From Bacteriovoracaceae bacterium (GTDB lineage: Bacteria > Bdellovibrionota > Bacteriovoracia > Bacteriovoracales > Bacteriovoracaceae): a DNA stretch of 10,223 nucleotides. Below the pieces are notes generated by a model. It was not told the origin of the DNA and made no database searches. It saw only the letters and a program-made list of their open reading frames with translations. Position numbers and translations under genes: made by a program. Shown here in pieces: positions 6,810-10,223 of this stretch. Position 1 is the stretch's first letter, and every line of letters begins with the position of its first letter. Location of the stretch: positions 1 through 10,223 of the forward strand of contig JAGSHJ010000076.1 of assembly GCA_023954595.1 (NCBI GenBank). Direction: 5' to 3'.

Positions 6810-8645
6810 ATGTCTGGAGAACTATCAAAAATGAAACTTAAGAACATTGCTATTGTGGCGCACGTCGACCACGGAAAAACCACTCTGGTGGACGAACTAT
6901 TAAAACAATCTGGCCTTTTTGCTGACCATGAAAGTGTATCCGAAAGAGTTATGGACTCTGGTGAGCTTGAAAAAGAAAGAGGAATCACGATTACCGCCAA
7001 GAACTGTGCATTCAAATGGCAAGATTACAAAGTTAACCTTTTGGATACTCCAGGTCACGCCGACTTCGGTGGAGAAGTAGAGAGATCCCTGATGATGGTT
7101 GATGGGGTTGTACTTCTTGTTGACGCAGCTGAAGGCCCACTTCCTCAAACTCGTTTCGTACTTCAAAAAGCGATTGAGAGAGGGATTAAAATTGCGGTTA
7201 TGATCAATAAGATCGATAGACCTGACCAAAGGTTTGAAGAAGTTCAAACTGAAATCGAAGACTTGATGCTTGAGATTGTTGATCTTGCTGGTATCGAAGA
7301 CTTTGATCTTGATATTCCTTTCTTCTTCGGCTCTGGACGTGATGGTTATGCATCAACTGATCCTGAAGCTCGTGATGGAGATCTTAAACCACTACTAGAC
7401 TTTTTTGTTGGTGACTTCTTTCCATTGGCTCAATTGGATAAAACAGCAAACCTTCAGCTTCTAGTAACAAATCTAAGTTACTCAAAATATCTTGGTACAC
7501 TAATGATTGGTAGAATCCACTCAGGTGTAATGATTGAGAACAAGCCATATATGTGGATCAACCAATCCGGAAAGCCTAAGCAAGTTAAGATTGGTAAAAT
7601 CCAAATCTTCGACGGCCTTGGTTTTGCTGATGTTCCTCAAGCGGAAGCTGGAGAGATCGTTATCCTTTCTGGTGTTGAAGACGCATTTATTGGTGACACT
7701 ATTACTTCAATGGATAAGCCTGAGGCCCTTCCAAGAATTGAGATTGATCCACCAACAGTAAGTGTACGTGTTTCAGTTTCTACTTCACCACTATCTGGAC
7801 AAGAAGGTGAATACCTTACTTCTAGAAAGCTTGAAGAATTCCTTCAAGAAGCAATTAGAAAAAACGTTTCTCTTAAATATGAAGCAACTGATGATCCAAA
7901 AGTTTTCATTTTGAAAGCAAGAGGCGAGCTTCAAGTTGCAATCGTTTTTGAAGAAATCCGAAGAGCTGGTTATGAGCTTATGATTTCAAGACCAGAAGTT
8001 CTTTTCCAAGAGGACGAGAATGGTAAAAAATTAGAGCCATACGAGAACGTAGTATTTGACGTACCAACTGAATCTACTGGTGCTGTAACAGAAGCTATGG
8101 GTACTAGAAAAGGTATCATGACAACTATGGCACCTATTGGTGAATCTAGAACTAGAATTGAATTCAAAGTTCCATCACGTGGTCTAATTGGATATAGATC
8201 CAAGTTTTTGACTGACACTAGAGGTGAAGGTCTTATGAGTTCATACTTTGCTGGTTACGGTGACTATGCTGGTAAAATGCTTGCTAGACAAAATGGTGCA
8301 CTTATTTCTGATAGAGCAGGTAAAACTACTGCTTACGCTCTTTTCAACCTTCTTTCTTCTGGAAGACAATATGTTAAAGTTGGAGAGAAAGTTTATGAAG
8401 GTATGGTAATTGGTGAGCACACTAGACCAAATGATCTAAACATCAACTGCGTAAGAGAAAAACACCTTACTTCAGTAAGAACTGCTGGTAAGGATGAGAA
8501 CTTGATCCTTCCTCCAATTCCACCAAGAACTCTTGAATGGGCACTTGATTGGATTGATGATGATGAGTGGGTTGAAGTTACTCCTGAGACCATCAGAATC
8601 AGAAAGAAAGAACTTGCTTCTAATAAGAGATCTGTAGTTCGTTAA
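6810..8645 (+). CDS. typA: Ribosome-associated translational GTPase TypA/BipA
   Basis: A 611-residue protein, matching the usual TypA/BipA length. It is a translational GTPase of the EF-G/LepA superfamily that binds 70S ribosomes and supports 50S assembly and growth under stress or cold. The G motifs are complete: AHVDHGKTT (17-25), RGITI (57-61), DTPGH (79-83) and NKID (133-136). Domain II follows at about 213-305, then an EF-G III-like domain (STSPLSGQEGEYLTSR near 324-339, ARGELQVAI at 370-378) and a V-like domain (GAVTEAMGTRKG, PSRGLIGYR). The last is the TypA-specific C-terminal domain with GEHTRPNDLNINCVREKHLTSVR at 535-557 and IDDDEWVEVTPETIRIRKK. I chose the ATG at 6810. GGTGATC at 6798-6804, a perfect match to part of the anti-Shine-Dalgarno complement, lies five bases ahead, and the upstream TTG at 6747 sits in the promoter region. 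An ATG at 6831 is a less likely alternative. The codon choice looks that of a well-expressed gene. Confidence 0.97.
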   Translation: MSGELSKMKLKNIAIVAHVDHGKTTLVDELLKQSGLFADHESVSERVMDSGELEKERGITITAKNCAFKWQDYKVNLLDTPGHADFGGEVERSLMMVDGVVLLVDAAEGPLPQTRFVLQKAIERGIKIAVMINKIDRPDQRFEEVQTEIEDLMLEIVDLAGIEDFDLDIPFFFGSGRDGYASTDPEARDGDLKPLLDFFVGDFFPLAQLDKTANLQLLVTNLSYSKYLGTLMIGRIHSGVMIENKPYMWINQSGKPKQVKIGKIQIFDGLGFADVPQAEAGEIVILSGVEDAFIGDTITSMDKPEALPRIEIDPPTVSVRVSVSTSPLSGQEGEYLTSRKLEEFLQEAIRKNVSLKYEATDDPKVFILKARGELQVAIVFEEIRRAGYELMISRPEVLFQEDENGKKLEPYENVVFDVPTESTGAVTEAMGTRKGIMTTMAPIGESRTRIEFKVPSRGLIGYRSKFLTDTRGEGLMSSYFAGYGDYAGKMLARQNGALISDRAGKTTAYALFNLLSSGRQYVKVGEKVYEGMVIGEHTRPNDLNINCVREKHLTSVRTAGKDENLILPPIPPRTLEWALDWIDDDEWVEVTPETIRIRKKELASNKRSVVR

Positions 8646-8670
8646 TTTAAAACATACATTGTTTTTATAT

Positions 8671-8698
8671 GGCCTTCCTTTTGGAAGGCCTTTTTTTT
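8671..8698 (+). terminator. Strong intrinsic terminator of typA
   Basis: A perfect 8-bp stem, GGCCTTCC (8671-8678) with GGAAGGCC (8683-8690), a TTTT loop and a run of eight T's (8691-8698). It lies 26 bases after the typA stop and is the only textbook terminator in the window. Confidence 0.95.
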
Positions 8699-8752
8699 AG
8701 TTAAAAAGCTACTCAAATAATCCGATCAACAATATATAGTTGGAGGGATACA

Positions 8753-9169
8753 TTGAGCCGTAAAAAATACCTAATTAATAAGCCATTTCAATTAACGATT
8801 ATTGGCTACTTTCTTGCCCTTTCACTCGCTGCATTTACTGGGCTTTACGCTGCACTAACTTACTACCTTATAGGTCTTGAAAAAGATGCGGTTGCCAGGG
8901 GACTTCCTGAGTCTCATGTCTTTTTTGGATTTATGGCCGAGCAGCGTGAATCATTGAATATGTACTTTCTCTACGGATCGTTGGCCGTGGTTGTTGTAGG
9001 AACTATTGTTGGTATTTATCTAAGCCACAAGGTCGCAGGACCTATTTATAGGCTTACAAAGTACTTGGATGAGAATTCAAAGAGTAAAGAGTGTGAGCTG
9101 ATTACCTTTAGAAAAAGAGACTTCTTTCCAGAACTAAAGGCTGCACTAAATGGGTTTTTAACTAGATAG
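8753..9169 (+). CDS. Small membrane-anchored stand-alone HAMP domain protein
   Basis: A 138-residue protein starting at TTG; GGAGGG at 8742-8747 lies five bases ahead and there is no nearby ATG, so the start is well supported. Residues about 13-40 form a first membrane helix, and about 41-68 a short periplasmic loop. Residues about 69-90 form a second membrane helix (LAVVVVGTIVGIYL). It runs into a HAMP-like segment, SHKVAGPIYRLTKYL, with the conserved proline P97. The second HAMP helix (RDFFPELKAALNGFL, corresponding to the usual DE-x-GEL-x3-FN pattern) ends right at the C terminus. No kinase, methyl-accepting or cyclase domain follows, and the stop is clean, so this looks like a complete minimal protein rather than a truncated kinase. 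HAMP domains transmit signals across the membrane, so it may be a partner subunit for another receptor. It faces a CheY-like gene, with 5 bp between the two stop codons. A functional link is only inferred. Confidence 0.8.
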   Translation: MSRKKYLINKPFQLTIIGYFLALSLAAFTGLYAALTYYLIGLEKDAVARGLPESHVFFGFMAEQRESLNMYFLYGSLAVVVVGTIVGIYLSHKVAGPIYRLTKYLDENSKSKECELITFRKRDFFPELKAALNGFLTR

Positions 9170-9174
9170 GTTTG

Positions 9175-9543
9175 TTAAAGACTTATCACCGCTTCTTTTC
9201 TTGGGCGGGCCTTAACACATTCCACTAGTTCATTAGTTGAAAATGGCTTTGGGAAATAGTGGTCAATCTTCACGCTTGCAAGGTCTTCTTTCATCATCTC
9301 AGAGTATGAGGATACACAGATTATCTTTATATTTGGAAATAGCTCTTTTGCTAGCTTTGAAAGCTCAATCCCGTTGAGTTTAGGCATCGCTATATCTGTA
9401 ATAAGGCAAGAATATCTTCCTGTAGAAATTAATTCTAAAGCCTTCTCCGAATCAGAACATGCCTGTGCAGGAATGTCGTTCAACCAAAGGATCTCCTGAA
9501 TAAAATCGCCAATATCATTTTCATCATCTACAACAAGAACCAT
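9175..9543 (-). CDS. Single-domain CheY-like response regulator
   Basis: A 122-residue protein made of one receiver domain with all the key residues: acidic pair D6-D7, phosphoacceptor D50 (LITDIAMPKLNG), a hydroxyl residue in CVSSY (S78 or S79) and K99 in FPKPF. There is no output domain, so it should act by binding partners, as CheY- or Spo0F-type proteins do. The start is set by TAGGAG, five bases before the ATG on the minus strand. It is convergent with the HAMP gene, with a 5-bp gap and no terminator. Upstream, 154 bp separate it from the slipin stop. Its cognate kinase is not in the window. The intact active site contrasts with the degenerate receiver at 1813-2595. Confidence 0.93.
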   Translation of the reverse strand: MVLVVDDENDIGDFIQEILWLNDIPAQACSDSEKALELISTGRYSCLITDIAMPKLNGIELSKLAKELFPNIKIICVSSYSEMMKEDLASVKIDHYFPKPFSTNELVECVKARPRKEAVISL

Positions 9544-9697
9544 AGTTACTCCTAGTTTGTTCTTTATCGTGACTTCTTAAGAAAACTTAATTTTTTAAAC
9601 GTGTTTATTACACTTTGACGTATTTCTAGGTATTTAGGTGGATTTAGGAGCGCAGGAGGAATTGTAAGACGCACCTAGAATGGTGCGCCTTGATGAA
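9544..9697 (-). other. Spacer between slipin and receiver genes
   Basis: This 154-bp AT-rich spacer holds a perfect 10-bp palindrome TTCTTAAGAA (9574-9583), a small dyad GTGT-ttatt-ACAC (9601-9613), a purine-rich stretch of AGG motifs (about 9628-9660) and the hairpin at 9666-9691. I see no convincing promoter for the receiver gene and no gene. Confidence 0.5.
9666..9691 (-). terminator. Hairpin after the slipin gene, probable weak terminator
   Basis: On the minus strand AAGGCGCACC and GGTGCGTCTT form a 10-bp stem with one G-U pair and a 6-base loop, starting 6 bases after the slipin stop. On the plus strand the same position is an A-C mismatch, so it folds better in the slipin transcript. 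No strong U-run follows, so termination may be partial, letting some transcription reach the receiver gene. Confidence 0.5.
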
Positions 9698-10223
9698 TTA
9701 TTTGTTGTCGGTAAATACGTTGAAGATGTCTAGTGGAACTGGAAAGATCACTGTGGATTTTCCTGAACCCGAAGAAACATCTCTCATCGTGTCTAGGTAA
9801 CGAAGTGTAAGCGCATCTTTTTGAGTTGCCAGAACTTCAGCTGCTTCAGCAAGCTTTTTAGCTGCTTGAAATTCACCTTCAGCACCAATGATCTTTGCTC
9901 TTTTATCTCTTTCTGCTTGAGCTTGCTTGGCCATCGCACGTTGCATCTCTTCAGGTAGGTCAATTGCTTTCAATTCAACATTTGTTACCTTTACACCCCA
10001 TGGCTCTGTTAGCTCATCCAAAATAATTTGAAGACGATCATTAATTTCTTCACGGCTTGAAAGTAGATCATCAAGCTCGTACTGGCCTGCTACTGAACGA
10101 AGTGTTGTTTGAGAAATTTGAGCAGTAGCATGATAGTAGTTCTCTACTTGAATGACTGCTTTCTCTGGATTGTTGACTCTAAAATAAACAACACCATTTA
10201 ACTTCATAGAAACGTTATCTTTA
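9698..10223 (-). CDS. Slipin / SPFH (Band 7, stomatin-like) protein, C-terminal part
   Basis: The frame continues past the methionine at 10207 to the window edge (KDNVSMKLNGVVYFRV), so this is the C-terminal 174 residues and the N-terminal membrane anchor lies outside. The sequence follows the slipin pattern closely: VVYFRVNNPEKAV, then QISQTTLRSVAGQYELDDLL, then a segment ending in EPWGVKVTNVELKAIDLPEEMQRAM. This is followed by the alanine/glutamate-rich coiled coil (AERDKRAKIIGAEGEFQAAKKLAEAAEVL) that drives oligomerisation. Slipins are inner-membrane scaffold proteins of membrane microdomains and are often paired with an NfeD-type partner. No NfeD gene lies downstream here; it could be upstream, outside the window. 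The hairpin 6 bases after the stop may end the transcript. Confidence 0.93.
   Translation of the reverse strand, partial: KDNVSMKLNGVVYFRVNNPEKAVIQVENYYHATAQISQTTLRSVAGQYELDDLLSSREEINDRLQIILDELTEPWGVKVTNVELKAIDLPEEMQRAMAKQAQAERDKRAKIIGAEGEFQAAKKLAEAAEVLATQKDALTLRYLDTMRDVSSGSGKSTVIFPVPLDIFNVFTDNK

Noticed and set aside
8753..9169. HAMP protein as a frameshifted histidine kinase or chemoreceptor
   Set aside because: The HAMP pattern ends at the stop, and the following bases are the convergent receiver gene with no kinase or receptor remnant in any frame.
9654..9730. Small plus-strand gene after AGGAGGA (ATG at 9680)
   Set aside because: It would be 16 codons, with the ATG 19 bases from the ribosome-like site, and is antisense to the slipin 3' end; the AGG-rich stretch is more likely incidental.

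Overview
The window is an ordinary-looking stretch of chromosome from an AT-rich Gram-negative bacterium. The mix of a GLUG-repeat surface protein, receiver and cyclic-nucleotide-binding proteins, a PilZ membrane protein, a stand-alone HAMP protein and a slipin suggests a Bdellovibrionota or deltaproteobacterial lineage, perhaps Bacteriovorax/Halobacteriovorax. This is an inference from gene content and codon style, not from a marker gene. No tRNA, rRNA, CRISPR, insertion sequence or phage gene was seen.

Layout. (1) 1-2595, plus strand: the 3' end of a large GLUG-repeat protein, then, with its ATG directly after the previous stop, a degenerate receiver fused to a cyclic-nucleotide-binding domain. 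(2) 2592-3845, minus strand: cinA, whose stop codon interlocks with the stop of the preceding gene. (3) 3885-5420, plus strand: a COG2509-type FAD-dependent dehydrogenase, divergent from cinA across only 39 bp. The -10 elements of the two candidate promoters overlap there, and the dehydrogenase message would be almost leaderless. (4) 5421-5620: a 200-bp AT-rich spacer with two weak hairpins and an extended -10 promoter. (5) 5621-6685: a membrane protein with a C-terminal PilZ domain. (6) 6810-8645: the translational GTPase TypA/BipA, ended by a textbook terminator. (7) 8753-9169, plus strand: a membrane-anchored HAMP protein with a TTG start, convergent (5-bp gap) with a CheY-like receiver at 9175-9543 on the minus strand. 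(8) 9698-10223, minus strand: the 3' part of a slipin (SPFH/Band 7), running off the window.

The genes do not form one pathway. Housekeeping functions (CinA, TypA, the flavoprotein, the slipin) alternate with signalling proteins: pseudo-receiver/cNMP, PilZ, HAMP and CheY-like. The intergenic regions are very short and both convergent pairs lack terminators, so antisense overlap between neighbours is likely. I did not find a convincing new defence or mobile system. The points most worth a second look are the pseudo-receiver/cNMP protein coupled to a surface protein, the overlapping divergent promoters, and the minimal HAMP protein facing a single-domain receiver.
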